Shown: positions 1 to 7,360, counted from the first letter of the stretch. The stretch is DNA of 64,000 bases from an uncultured Clostridia bacterium (GCA_947627665.1 CANQWX010000008.1:1-64000), one strand, 5' to 3'. Translations and numbers: made by a program. The notes: generated by a model not told the origin, from the sequence alone.

Positions 1-94
1 AGACATTAGAAAGGCGGGGCACTCATGTCGCATTGCGCCAACGATTATCAATCGTTGGCAGAAGGCAAGGCTCCACCCTAAAAGGGACAGCAAG
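1..94. repeat. Dispersed repeat (AACGATT palindrome module)
   Basis: This stretch carries the core CCAACGATTATCAATCGTTGG, a 9-bp inverted repeat with a 3-nt loop, flanked by CATGTCGCATTGCG on one side and a CCACCCTAAAAGGGACAGCAAG tail on the other. The same module recurs near 3550-3633 (inverted), 17178-17249, 47452-47543 (inverted) and 50272-50351. It is non-coding; the short ORF drawn across it by the track is not credible. Confidence 0.85.
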
Positions 95-100
95 AAAACA

Positions 101-166
101 AACGACCTGCCATCCGAAGGAGCGGGTGGCACCGCAGGTGACAGGTGGAGGTCGACATTCCGACAT
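101..166. repeat. Dispersed repeat (CACCTGCC module), degenerate copy
   Basis: A degraded copy of a module seen more clearly near 10013-10078, 16726-16790 and 57559-57615: a CCTGCC...GGCGGGTGGC arm followed by a GACAGGTGG arm. No gene is visible between the left window edge and the spoIIR terminator. Confidence 0.55.
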
Positions 167-167
167 T

Positions 168-208
168 GTAAAAAAGGCGCCGCCGATGCTTTGGGCATCG
201 GCGGCGCC
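168..208 (-). terminator. Intrinsic terminator downstream of spoIIR
   Basis: A perfect 14-bp stem (GGCGCCGCCGATGC with its complement) and a 5-nt loop are followed on the minus strand by TTTTTTA. It lies just past the spoIIR stop codon. Confidence 0.85.
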
Positions 209-214
209 TTCCCC

Positions 215-745
215 TTATTCCCCGAAAAACTTTCCGATGATCTCCGCGATCTTACTCTTATACACGATGTTCCCGTTCCCGCCCGAAAAGCACAGCGGCG
301 GATAGACCACACACCACCAGTTATCCCCCTTGCCCGAGCCAAGCTCCAGAATGAGCGCGTCGTACACTCCCGCCTCCAAGGTAACGTTTTCGTAGATCCG
401 TGTGGGGAATTCCTCTTGCCTGAGGCTCGCTTTCGCGCCGTAGGAGAACCCGCTTTCGCGCAGAACTTCCTCCGCGGCCGCCTCGATCTCCCCGAGCGAT
501 CGCCCGATCTTTTGCATCGCTTCCGCCTTGCTTTCGCACTCCGCCACAGCGGGCGTGAGAAATTCCACCACCTTATCGCGCACCTTGTACTTGACCGCCT
601 GCGCCTCCTGCGAATTGGAATCCGCGCGGATATGCACCCGCAGATAGGACGCATTTTCGGTTTCGGGCTTTTCAAAGCCCCCGCACGCGAACACGGTGAC
701 GGCGATCGCAACCGCCGATAGGAGAATGACGATACCCTTTTTCAT
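215..745 (-). CDS. spoIIR: Stage II sporulation protein R (SpoIIR)
   Basis: A 176-residue secreted signalling protein. In spore formers SpoIIR is made in the forespore and triggers processing of pro-sigma-E by SpoIIGA in the mother cell. Residues 4-22 form a hydrophobic signal or anchor. The family hallmarks follow: LRVHIRADSNSQEAQAVKYK near residue 35, KVRDKVVEFL, and the GDNWWCVVYPPLCF block near residue 140, ending with a short VEIIGKF-like tail. Length fits the family. The ATG at 745 has a GCGGAGG ribosome-binding site about 8 nt upstream, but that site lies in the stem of a hairpin that resembles a terminator (see separate entry). It follows the YjbR-like gene on the same strand with a 75-bp gap. 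Together with yqfC and yqfD later in the window this argues for a spore-forming lineage. Confidence 0.93.
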   Translation of the reverse strand: MKKGIVILLSAVAIAVTVFACGGFEKPETENASYLRVHIRADSNSQEAQAVKYKVRDKVVEFLTPAVAECESKAEAMQKIGRSLGEIEAAAEEVLRESGFSYGAKASLRQEEFPTRIYENVTLEAGVYDALILELGSGKGDNWWCVVYPPLCFSGGNGNIVYKSKIAEIIGKFFGE

Positions 746-776
746 AAAAACAGCCTCCGCTTTTTCTTCGCGGAGG
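746..776 (-). promoter_or_regulatory. Hairpin with U-tract overlapping the spoIIR ribosome-binding site
   Basis: On the minus strand CCTCCGC, a 9-nt loop and GCGGAGG form a 7-bp stem followed by CTGTTTTT and then the spoIIR ATG. The same GGAGG is the only ribosome-binding site of spoIIR. It could be the terminator of the upstream mnmA/yjbR transcript, or an element that hides the spoIIR start, or both. Confidence 0.6.
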
Positions 777-819
777 TTATTGACCGATGAGAAAAGTTTT
801 ATACCTTAACGTTTGTATC

Positions 820-1488
820 TTAACGCTCGCCCGCAATGTGCCAGCTCTCTTCGAGAAAGTTTTCGATCTCCTCTGACCCCACGCTCCCGTCGAGGGGGAG
901 AGCGATCCAATGCTTCTTGTTCATGTGCCAGCCGCCGAAAACTTTCACGTTGTCCACCAAAAGTTCTATCTCGGCGGGGTCGGCGCACACGTCGAGAATT
1001 TCGACATTCCCCTCGCCCGCAAGCCCAAGCTTTTTGCGCGCCACCGTGAGCACCGCGCCGTACCACTTCGCGTTGTCCTTTCTGCGCCAGATCGCGTTGT
1101 CGGGAAACTTTTCCCAGAGATATTCGGGTTCGTCGCCGTACTTTTCCCGCACGCGGGCGATGAGTGTTTTCGTCACCGCGCTCTTAAAGATCTCCGCGTC
1201 GAAGCACTTTTCGGCGATATTTTGCAACACGATCTCATATTCTTCGCGTACCCGTCCGACGAATTCCCCCGCCGCGCCCTCCACGAGGTGCAGGGTGTAT
1301 GGCTCCTCCGTGAGAACGTCCAAAAGTTCGGTTTTTACGCACCCGTCTGCCGAAACGCGCACCGTCAGCACAAATTGCTCCTCAAAGACGGGCGTGCGGA
1401 ACACAAGTTCTCCGCCCTCTTCCCGAAACCCGAAGAGCCGCATTTTTTCTACGTTCGGCGTCTTGAATTTGAAAAAATCGGTCAGCAT
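820..1488 (-). CDS. YjbR/MmcQ-family protein with N-terminal extension
   Basis: A 222-residue protein. The C-terminal half (about residues 110-222) matches the YjbR/MmcQ fold, a small CyaY-like domain: KYGDEPEYLWEKFPDNAIWR, the KWYGAVLTV strand, and GGWHMNKKHWIALPLDG near the end. The N-terminal ~105 residues are an extra domain that clostridial members often have; I cannot name it. The precise function of the family is unknown. I place the start at the ATG at 1488 (MLTDFFKF), which overlaps the end of mnmA by 7 nt (ATGCTGA), rather than the longer ORF-track start. The overlap suggests translational coupling with mnmA. Confidence 0.82.
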   Translation of the reverse strand: MLTDFFKFKTPNVEKMRLFGFREEGGELVFRTPVFEEQFVLTVRVSADGCVKTELLDVLTEEPYTLHLVEGAAGEFVGRVREEYEIVLQNIAEKCFDAEIFKSAVTKTLIARVREKYGDEPEYLWEKFPDNAIWRRKDNAKWYGAVLTVARKKLGLAGEGNVEILDVCADPAEIELLVDNVKVFGGWHMNKKHWIALPLDGSVGSEEIENFLEESWHIAGER

Positions 1489-2570
1489 GTCAGATCCGTC
1501 CCCGCGATCACGCCTCCGCCGAGGCACTGCCTTTCGTCGTAGAGGACGGCGTACTGTCCCTCCGTGACCGCGCGCTGGGGTTCACGGAAGAAGATCTCCG
1601 CCCCCGTTTCCCCCTTCCGCACGACGCGCACCGCCTGCTCGCTCTGGCGGTAGCGGAACTTGGCAAAGCAGCAAAACTCCTCCGCTTGGGGGACGGACGG
1701 GATATAGTTCATGCCCTCCACGGTGCAGCGGGTGGAATAGAGCGGCGTTTCATCGCCGTGGGAAACGTAGAGGATGTTGCGCTTTAAGTCCTTTTTGACG
1801 ACGAACCATCTGCCCTCTTCCCCCTTCTTGCCGCCCAGCTCCAAGCCGCGGCGCTGGCCCAAGGTGTAGTACATCAGCCCGATGTGCTCGCCCACCTCTT
1901 CGCCCGCGAGCGTGAAGATCTTCCCGGGGCGGGCGGGCAGATATTCCTGCAAGAACTTGCGGAAGTTGCGCTCGCCGATGAAGCAGATGCCCGTACTGTC
2001 CTTCTTTTTTGCGGTGGAGAGATGTTCGCGCTCTGCGATCGCGCGCACCTCGTCCTTGGTGAGATCGGCAAGCGGGAAGAGCACGCCTTCGAGCTGGGGC
2101 TGGGTGAGCTGGTTGAGAAAGTAGGTCTGGTCCTTGCCTTGGTCCTTGGCTTTGAGGAGGCGGTGGACGCCCTCTTCGTGCGAAATGCCGCAATAGTGCC
2201 CCGTGGCGATGAAGTCGGCGCCGAGCGCCTTGGCGTACTCCCGAAAGGGGCCGAACTTGATCTCGCGGTTGCAGAGGACGTCGGGGTTGGGGGTCCTGCC
2301 CGCGCGGTACTCGGAAAGGAAGTGGGAAAAGACCCGCTCCATGTACTCCTTGGCGAAATTGACCGAATAGTAGGGAATGCCGAGGAGGGCGCAGACCCGT
2401 TTGACGTCCTCGAAGTCCTCCTCCGCGGTGCAGGCGCCGCCGGCATCGTCCTCTTCCCAATTTTTCATGAAGAGGCCCACGACCCGAAAGCCCTGCTCCT
2501 TTAAGAGCAGCGCGGCGACCGAGCTGTCCACGCCCCCGCTCATTCCGACGACGACCGTCTTTTGCGACAC
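1482..2570 (-). CDS. mnmA: tRNA-specific 2-thiouridylase MnmA
   Basis: A 362-residue cytoplasmic enzyme that adds sulfur to U34 of tRNA-Lys, Glu and Gln, using ATP and persulfide sulfur from a cysteine desulfurase. The N-terminal PP-loop ATPase motif GMSGGVDSS is at residues 9-17. The two catalytic cysteines are visible in PDVLCNREIKF (near residue 99) and STGICFIGERNF (near residue 193). The middle domain has the family sequence YYTLGQRRGL, and the C-terminal beta-barrel is complete. It starts with GTG at 2570, preceded by GGGAG, and there is a sigma-A promoter at 2600-2628. It is the first gene of a three-gene minus-strand set with the YjbR-like gene and spoIIR. Confidence 0.96.
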   Translation of the reverse strand: MSQKTVVVGMSGGVDSSVAALLLKEQGFRVVGLFMKNWEEDDAGGACTAEEDFEDVKRVCALLGIPYYSVNFAKEYMERVFSHFLSEYRAGRTPNPDVLCNREIKFGPFREYAKALGADFIATGHYCGISHEEGVHRLLKAKDQGKDQTYFLNQLTQPQLEGVLFPLADLTKDEVRAIAEREHLSTAKKKDSTGICFIGERNFRKFLQEYLPARPGKIFTLAGEEVGEHIGLMYYTLGQRRGLELGGKKGEEGRWFVVKKDLKRNILYVSHGDETPLYSTRCTVEGMNYIPSVPQAEEFCCFAKFRYRQSEQAVRVVRKGETGAEIFFREPQRAVTEGQYAVLYDERQCLGGGVIAGTDLTC

Positions 2571-2599
2571 GATTTTGCGCTCCCGAAAAATTTTTCTTT

Positions 2600-2628
2600 A
2601 TTTTACCATATTCGCGCAAAAATATAAA
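2600..2628 (-). promoter_or_regulatory. Sigma-A-type promoter of mnmA
   Basis: On the minus strand TTTATA, a 17-nt spacer and TAAAAT precede mnmA. It is divergent from the tRNA-Arg promoter about 20 bp away. Confidence 0.65.
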
Positions 2629-2646
2629 GCATTTTTTCGGGGAATG

Positions 2647-2655
2647 TGCTATAAT
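2647..2655 (+). promoter_or_regulatory. Extended -10 promoter of tRNA-Arg
   Basis: TGCTATAAT carries the TG extension and a perfect -10 hexamer 20 nt before the mature tRNA. No good -35 is seen. Confidence 0.7.
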
Positions 2656-2674
2656 GGGAAAACAAGAAAGAAAT

Positions 2675-2751
2675 GTGCCCGTAGCTCAGTTGGATAGAGC
2701 GCAAGCCTCCGGAGCTTGAGGCCGCAGGTTCGACTCCTGTCGGACACACCA
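2675..2751 (+). tRNA. tRNA-Arg (anticodon CCG)
   Basis: The 77-nt cloverleaf includes an encoded CCA end. D-stem GCTC/GAGC, anticodon stem CAAGC/GCTTG with loop CTCCGGA (anticodon CCG, reading CGG), variable loop AGGCC, T-arm GCAGG-TTCGACT-CCTGT with a G-U closing pair. The acceptor stem GTGCCCG/CGGACAC has one mismatch, C4 opposite A69; every other pair is canonical. A 17-bp hairpin begins inside the CCA end and has no U-tract. Confidence 0.92.
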
Positions 2752-3105
2752 CGACCCCGCATGCCCATTCGGGCATGCGGGGTCGTGTATATGCAGCAGG
2801 AGGAGAACCGCAGGTTCGCCCGACGCGCTTTCTATCCTTTTGCCAAGCGGCGCACGAGCGGGCTTTGCCCGCGAAGTACTCCTGTCGGACACACCACGAC
2901 CCCGCATGCCCATTCGGGCATGCGGGGTCGTGTATATGCAAGCAGGAGGAGAACCGCAGGTTCGCCCGACGCGCTTTCTATCCTTTTGCCAAGCGGCGCA
3001 CGAGCGGGCTTTGCCCGCGAAGTACTCCTGTCGGACACACCACGACCCCGCATGCCCATTCGGGCATGCGGGGTCGTGTATATGCAAGCAGGAGGAGAAC
3101 CGTAG
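2736..3105 (+). repeat. Tandem triplication of tRNA 3' end plus long hairpin
   Basis: Three units start at about 2736, 2881 and 3027 (periods 145 and 146 bp). Each begins with the last 16 bases of the tRNA-Arg gene (CCTGTCGGACACACCA) and continues into a perfect 17-bp stem with loop ATTC (2750-2787, 2895-2932, 3041-3078). Units one and two share the ~100-bp spacer that follows; the third diverges after AGGTTCGCCC. Only the first unit is attached to a complete tRNA. The track ORFs across this block are repeat translations, not genes. Confidence 0.92.
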
Positions 3106-3830
3106 GTTCGCCCCTCGTCGCCGCACGCCCGCGTTTCACGCTTTTCTTGCGAAAAGCTCCGTTTGCGTGCGGCGGCTCCTCTTCCCGAAAAATCTTGCTC
3201 CGCAATCTTTTTCGGGAGCCTTGTTTGCTAAGCGCGGCACGAGGCGCATAGCGACGAAGTAGGAATCTCTACTCCTTGCTGTCCCTGAAAGGGAAAGTAC
3301 CCGAGCAACGCGAGGGGGAAAGGGTTCTCGGAGAACCCCTCAGGCTCGGCTAACGCCTCGCCAGCTCCCCTGCAAGGGGCGCCAAGTCGGCAAGAGGTGG
3401 AGATTTCTCGACTTCACTTCGTTCCGCTCGAAATGACGAAAAAAGAATGTGCGGCTGTGGTCGAAATGACAGATGAAGAACGCGCGGGGCACACAATACC
3501 CCCTCCAATGGAGGGGGATTCAGGGGGTGGGCATCTTGGCTGCCCCTTGAGGGGGAGCATTGCTTTCTGTCAACGATTGATAATCGTTGGCGCAATGCGA
3601 CATGAGTGCCCCGCCTTTCCAATGTCTAATTCCTTAGGCGGCACGAGCCGTTAGGCGATGTAGCGCATTTGCCGCGCGAACGGTGACCAAGCACGGGGTT
3701 CTACCCGTGTGAGAAAGCTGTTGAGCGTAGCGAAACTGAGGGGGTGTTTTTGTTTACGACACCCCTTCCGTCTTGCCGCCGTTGCGGCAATCCACCCACC
3801 CCTCAAGGGGTGGGCAAGAAAGACGCGGCC
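3106..3830. repeat. Gene-free mosaic of dispersed repeats
   Basis: No gene is visible. From left to right: a 10-bp inverted repeat (3119-3128 with 3165-3174) enclosing a smaller GCTTTTC/GAAAAGC hairpin; a second imperfect inverted repeat at 3184-3216; a copy of the LLSLKGKVP-type module at about 3275-3393; a GAAATGACG-type module at about 3400-3480; an inverted AACGATT module at 3550-3633; a GCGCGAACGGTGACC module at 3640-3720; and a GC-rich block at 3731-3812 that recurs inverted near 47260-47342. Confidence 0.8.
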
Positions 3831-3834
3831 AAAA

Positions 3835-3862
3835 GAAAAAGAACGGCGGACCGTTCTTTTTC
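3835..3862 (-). terminator. Bidirectional intrinsic terminator after the aquaporin gene
   Basis: A 12-bp stem AAAAAGAACGG/CCGTTCTTTTT with a 4-nt loop and runs of A on one side and T on the other. Confidence 0.75.
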
Positions 3863-3878
3863 CTTTTCTTTATAACGT

Positions 3879-4586
3879 TTATTTCCGCGCATTTTCCTGC
3901 TTCTTGCCATCGAGGAAACGGTACAGGACCGCCGCGAGCACCGCGCCTAAAATGGGACCGAGAAGGAAGATCCAGATCTGCGAGATCGCCGTAAAGTCGC
4001 CGCCGATCATCTGGAGCAGAGCGGGGCCGAGGGAGCGCGCGGGATTGACCGACGTCCCAGTAAGACGGATGCCGAGCAGGTGCACGAGGGTGAGCGCAAG
4101 CCCGATGACAACGCCCGTGACCGCCTTGTTCTCCGTCTTGCTCGTGACCCCCAAAATGGCGAGCACGAACGCAAACGTCAGAACGATCTCAACGACAAGC
4201 CCCACAAACAGCGAACCCGTATCGCCGTAAGCGGTGACGAGGGCGCTCTGCACGGCGTTGCCGCCAAGGTTGGTAAAGCTGCCGAAGAACAGCCCGACGA
4301 CCGCCGCCCCCGCGATCGCGCCGAGGATCTGGCTGACGACATAGCCCGCGTATTCCCGCGCCGTCATCTTGCCGCTCACGAGCATCGCCGTAGACACCGC
4401 GGGATTGATGTGACAGCCCGAGATATTCCCGATGGAATATGCCATGGCGACGATCACCAGCCCGAACGCAAGCGCCGTGGCAACGATGCCGTCGTTCCCC
4501 GTGCAGCCCGTGGCGACCGCCACGCCGCAGCCGAACACGACGAGCACAAACGTGCCGATCGCTTCCGCAATACATTTTTTTAGCAT
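3879..4586 (-). CDS. Aquaporin (MIP family, AqpZ-like)
   Basis: A 235-residue membrane channel with six predicted transmembrane helices and the two half-helix signatures GCHINPAVSTAM (about residue 60) and TGTSVNPARSLGPALL (about residue 175). The residue after the second NPAR is Ser rather than the Asp of glycerol facilitators, so a water channel is more likely than GlpF; the substrate is an inference. Start chosen at the ATG at 4586, directly after a strong AGGAGG; the longer ORF-track start would add a non-family leader. It has its own promoter (4614-4642) and terminator, so it is monocistronic. Confidence 0.93.
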   Translation of the reverse strand: MLKKCIAEAIGTFVLVVFGCGVAVATGCTGNDGIVATALAFGLVIVAMAYSIGNISGCHINPAVSTAMLVSGKMTAREYAGYVVSQILGAIAGAAVVGLFFGSFTNLGGNAVQSALVTAYGDTGSLFVGLVVEIVLTFAFVLAILGVTSKTENKAVTGVVIGLALTLVHLLGIRLTGTSVNPARSLGPALLQMIGGDFTAISQIWIFLLGPILGAVLAAVLYRFLDGKKQENARK

Positions 4587-4613
4587 AAAAATAACCTCCT
4601 TTTTTCCGCTCTC

Positions 4614-4642
4614 ATTGTAACACCTTTTGCCCGCCGTGTCAA
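4614..4642 (-). promoter_or_regulatory. Sigma-A promoter of the aquaporin gene
   Basis: On the minus strand TTGACA, 17 nt, TACAAT, about 30 nt before the start codon. Confidence 0.8.
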
Positions 4643-4691
4643 ACAATGCGCTCCGCGCTCTTCCCTCTCCCGAAAAATTTTTTTCCGCAGG

Positions 4692-4720
4692 TTGACTTAT
4701 TTTCCGTTTCATGGTAAAAT
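4692..4720 (+). promoter_or_regulatory. Sigma-A promoter of the SecB-like gene
   Basis: TTGACT, 17 nt, TAAAAT, 40 nt before the ATG. Confidence 0.75.
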
Positions 4721-4762
4721 ATCTGTGGTATATATAAAATAAAAAAGCGAGGTACTTTTGCC

Positions 4763-5212
4763 ATGATCCAATACTCCCTCAAGGCGCTTTCCGCGGACGA
4801 ACTCTCCTTTAAGGTAAACCCCATGCAGGCGGCTCCCGATACGCGTTTTGAAATAAAGCCCCTCTTCTCCCGCCAGATACGGCAGGCGAACGAGAACCCG
4901 AAGATCAACATCGTCATTCTCGAATGCAAGATCGAGAGCACCAAGGAAGCGCCCAAGCCCTTCGACCTCCACGCCCGCTTTGTGGGAGTGTTCGAAGTCA
5001 ACAACATGAACACCGACGAGGACAAGCGCATCTTCGCCATCAACGCGACGGAAACGATGTTCCCCTACCTGCGCGCGGCGGTGACCAACCTCACGGCGGA
5101 CGCGCTCATCAATCCGCTCACGCTGCCCGTGGTGCCCGGCTCCACCCTCTTCCCCGACGACCGCGGCCCCAACCAATACACGCTCAATTTCGACCCCACC
5201 GTTCTGAACTGA
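4763..5212 (+). CDS. SecB-like chaperone-fold protein
   Basis: A 149-residue soluble protein that looks like a SecB-family member. The centre has the long-strand pattern INIVILECKI...HARFVGVFEVNN, and the C-terminal half has NATETMFPYLRAAVTNLTA followed by INPLTLPVV, which mirrors the family block in which LFPxxR precedes a helix and a proline-rich strand. SecB in proteobacteria holds preproteins unfolded for SecA; the homologues in Gram-positive genomes are poorly characterised and some accompany toxin-antitoxin loci. No toxin or antitoxin gene is adjacent here: it has its own promoter and terminator and sits between the aquaporin and glycosyltransferase genes. Family assignment is by motif reading only. 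Confidence 0.7.
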   Translation: MIQYSLKALSADELSFKVNPMQAAPDTRFEIKPLFSRQIRQANENPKINIVILECKIESTKEAPKPFDLHARFVGVFEVNNMNTDEDKRIFAINATETMFPYLRAAVTNLTADALINPLTLPVVPGSTLFPDDRGPNQYTLNFDPTVLN

Positions 5213-5255
5213 CCCGCAGGGCCGAAACAGAACAGACTTTTTTCCGTTTATCCGG

Positions 5256-5287
5256 ACGGTCCCGCGGCAAGCGGGGCCGTTTTTTTT
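5256..5287 (+). terminator. Intrinsic terminator of the SecB-like gene
   Basis: A 10-bp stem ACGGTCCCGC/GCGGGGCCGT with loop GGCAA, followed by seven or more T. Confidence 0.9.
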
Positions 5288-5335
5288 GCGGCGCGGGATC
5301 GCGCTCTTTTTTTTGGAAATTTTCCCCTCAATTTG

Positions 5336-5364
5336 TTGACAGGGCGCAGCGGGCATGGTATAAT
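5336..5364 (+). promoter_or_regulatory. Sigma-A promoter of the glycosyltransferase operon
   Basis: Consensus TTGACA, 17 nt, TATAAT, about 70 nt before the start codon. Confidence 0.88.
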
Positions 5365-5432
5365 CAGAGCATCATAAAAAATTATGACAAATTTATTTTC
5401 AATCATGACAAAACATGACAAAAGAGGAGAAT

Positions 5433-6569
5433 ATGAAGATCGTCATCGTCTGTGATGTGCTGGGCAAGCCGAACAACGGCACCACGCTGGCGGCGTATAA
5501 CCTGATCGGCTATCTGAAAGAACGGGGACACGACGTGACCGTCGTCTGCGCCGATCGGGACAAACGGGGAGAAGCGGGCTTTGTGGTCGTCCCCGTGCAG
5601 AATTGGGGACCGATCAACTTGATCTTGAAGAAGAACAACGTATCCCTTGCCAAGGCGGACAAGCGGGTGCTCGCCCGCGCCATCGAAGGAGCGGACGCGG
5701 TGCACGTCCTGATGCCCTTCCCGCTCGGGATCGCCGCCGCCAAACTTGCGAAAAAGGAAGGGATCCCCGTGACGGCGAGCTTCCACGCGCAGGCGGAAAA
5801 CGTCACCGCGCACATCGCCTGTATGAACAACCGCCTCGCCAACCGCATCACCTATCTCTGCTTTTATCGCTTGCTGTATCGGCGGGTGGATTGCGTCCAC
5901 TATCCCACGCAGTTCATCAAAGAGCTGTTTGAAAAACAGATCGGGCGGGAGCTTCCCTGCCGCGTGATCTCCAACGGCGTGAACGACGTCTTTTTCGCCC
6001 CGCGGGAAGAGAGGCGCCATAGCGGCAAATTCACCGTCCTCTGCACCGGCAGGTTCAGCAAGGAAAAGGCGCAGCACACCCTCATCCAAGCGGTAGCCAA
6101 GGGCGGGCTAAAGGAGGAAGTGCGGCTGCTGTTTGCGGGCTGCGGCCCCCGCGAGAAGAAGCTCAAACGGCTTGCGCGGCGGCTGGGCGTGGACGCAGAC
6201 TTCCGCTTCTATCCCCGCAGCGAGCTTCCCGCCGTCTTGCGCAGCGCCGATCTGTATGTGCATACGGCGGTCGTCGAGATCGAAGCGATCTCCTGCCTCG
6301 AAGCGATCGCCGCGGGGCTTGTGCCGATCATCTGCGATTCCAAGCGGAGCGCGACCAAGAACTTTGCCCTCGACGGGCATTGCCTCTTCCGTGCGGGCGA
6401 TCCGCGCGACCTTGCCGGAAAGATCGCCTACTTTCTCCGCGCTCCCGAACAGATCGGGGCATACCGCGAAAAGTACGGTGATTTTCGGGAACAGTTCCGC
6501 CAGGAGGACCAGATGCGGAAGATGGAAGAGATGCTCGCGGACGTCGCCGCTTCGAAGAAACACGCATGA
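5433..6569 (+). CDS. Glycosyltransferase family 4 (GT-B fold)
   Basis: A 378-residue cytoplasmic or membrane-associated transferase. The N-terminal Rossmann domain opens with MKIVIVCDVLGKPNNGTT, and the C-terminal nucleotide-sugar domain contains VLCTGRFSKEKAQHTLIQA (about residue 205) and the family E-x7-E region VEIEAISCLEAIAAGLVPI (about residue 285). I set the start at the second ATG (5433), which has GAGGAG 5 nt upstream; the track start at 5415 lacks one. The acyltransferase gene overlaps its stop by 4 nt (ATGA). Glycosyltransferases of this type paired with a PlsC-like gene often act on lipid acceptors, so glycolipid synthesis is the likely role; acceptor and sugar are unknown. Confidence 0.88.
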   Translation: MKIVIVCDVLGKPNNGTTLAAYNLIGYLKERGHDVTVVCADRDKRGEAGFVVVPVQNWGPINLILKKNNVSLAKADKRVLARAIEGADAVHVLMPFPLGIAAAKLAKKEGIPVTASFHAQAENVTAHIACMNNRLANRITYLCFYRLLYRRVDCVHYPTQFIKELFEKQIGRELPCRVISNGVNDVFFAPREERRHSGKFTVLCTGRFSKEKAQHTLIQAVAKGGLKEEVRLLFAGCGPREKKLKRLARRLGVDADFRFYPRSELPAVLRSADLYVHTAVVEIEAISCLEAIAAGLVPIICDSKRSATKNFALDGHCLFRAGDPRDLAGKIAYFLRAPEQIGAYREKYGDFREQFRQEDQMRKMEEMLADVAASKKHA

Positions 6570-7351
6570 AGAAAAGAACTTTTTATTACAGCGACCCGCT
6601 CAAAGACGACTTTGCGGGCACGAATATCACCAAGAAAAAGCTCCCACAAGACTACGAGTATCTCCCGAAGAGCAAGCTCCGCGGCGCGGGCGCGTGGCTG
6701 CTCCATCATCTGATCGCCACCCCCGTCTGCTTTCTCTTTCTGAAGATCTCCTGCGGGCAAAAGATCGTGGGACGGAAAAAGCTGCGCCCCTACCGCAAAG
6801 GGGGATACTTTTTGTACGGCAACCACACGCGGACGGCGGGCGACGCCTTTACCCCCTCGATGGTGTCCTTTCCCAAAAAGCCCTACCTCATCGTCGACGC
6901 CGACGCCGTGTCCATCCCCTTTTTGAAGCGCGCCGTGGAGGACTTGGGCGGAATGCCCGTCCCCGACAGCCCCGCGCTTTCCAAAAAATTTTTCGAAGCG
7001 GTCGAAACGCGCGCACAGCGGGGGAATGTGATCGCCATCTATCCCGAGGCGCACATCTGGCCGCTGTATACGGGGATACGCCCCTTCCCCGCCGTGTCCT
7101 TTGCCTACCCCGTGGACGCGGGAAAACCCGCGTTCGCCTTTACCGCCACCTACCGCAAGCGCAAGCCGTTCGGCGGCGTGAAGGCGACGGTGTACATCGA
7201 CGGCCCCTTCTTCCCCGACGAAGAACTTCCCAAGCGGGAACAAAAGCGCGATCTGAAGGACCGCATATTTGCCGCCATGGAGGCGCGCAGCAAGCTCTCC
7301 ACCTATTCCCCCAACCGCTTTGTCGAAAAGAAAACCGATAACGTTCGTTAA
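6566..7351 (+). CDS. PlsC-like lysophospholipid acyltransferase family protein
   Basis: A 261-residue protein. The acyltransferase core shows YGNHTRTAGDAF (about residue 90), the position of the family NHxSxxD block, then VDADAVSIPFLKRAVEDLGG and YPEAHIWPLYTGIRPFP (about residue 160) in place of the usual FPEGTRS. The histidine and aspartate are five residues apart instead of four, which seems characteristic of this clostridial branch. One hydrophobic segment (about 40-60) probably inserts in the membrane. It is translationally coupled to the upstream glycosyltransferase, which suggests that the two decorate the same lipid. Substrate unknown. Confidence 0.82.
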   Translation: MKKRTFYYSDPLKDDFAGTNITKKKLPQDYEYLPKSKLRGAGAWLLHHLIATPVCFLFLKISCGQKIVGRKKLRPYRKGGYFLYGNHTRTAGDAFTPSMVSFPKKPYLIVDADAVSIPFLKRAVEDLGGMPVPDSPALSKKFFEAVETRAQRGNVIAIYPEAHIWPLYTGIRPFPAVSFAYPVDAGKPAFAFTATYRKRKPFGGVKATVYIDGPFFPDEELPKREQKRDLKDRIFAAMEARSKLSTYSPNRFVEKKTDNVR

Positions 7352-7360
7352 AAACAAAAA

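Noticed and set aside
2736-3105. Repeated hairpins as a CRISPR array
   Set aside because: The period is 145 bp, the spacers are also repeated, and no cas genes are present.
2603-3262. Several ORFs with AYTRPRMPEWACG-type repeats
   Set aside because: They are translations of the tandem tRNA/hairpin array in various frames with no start signals.
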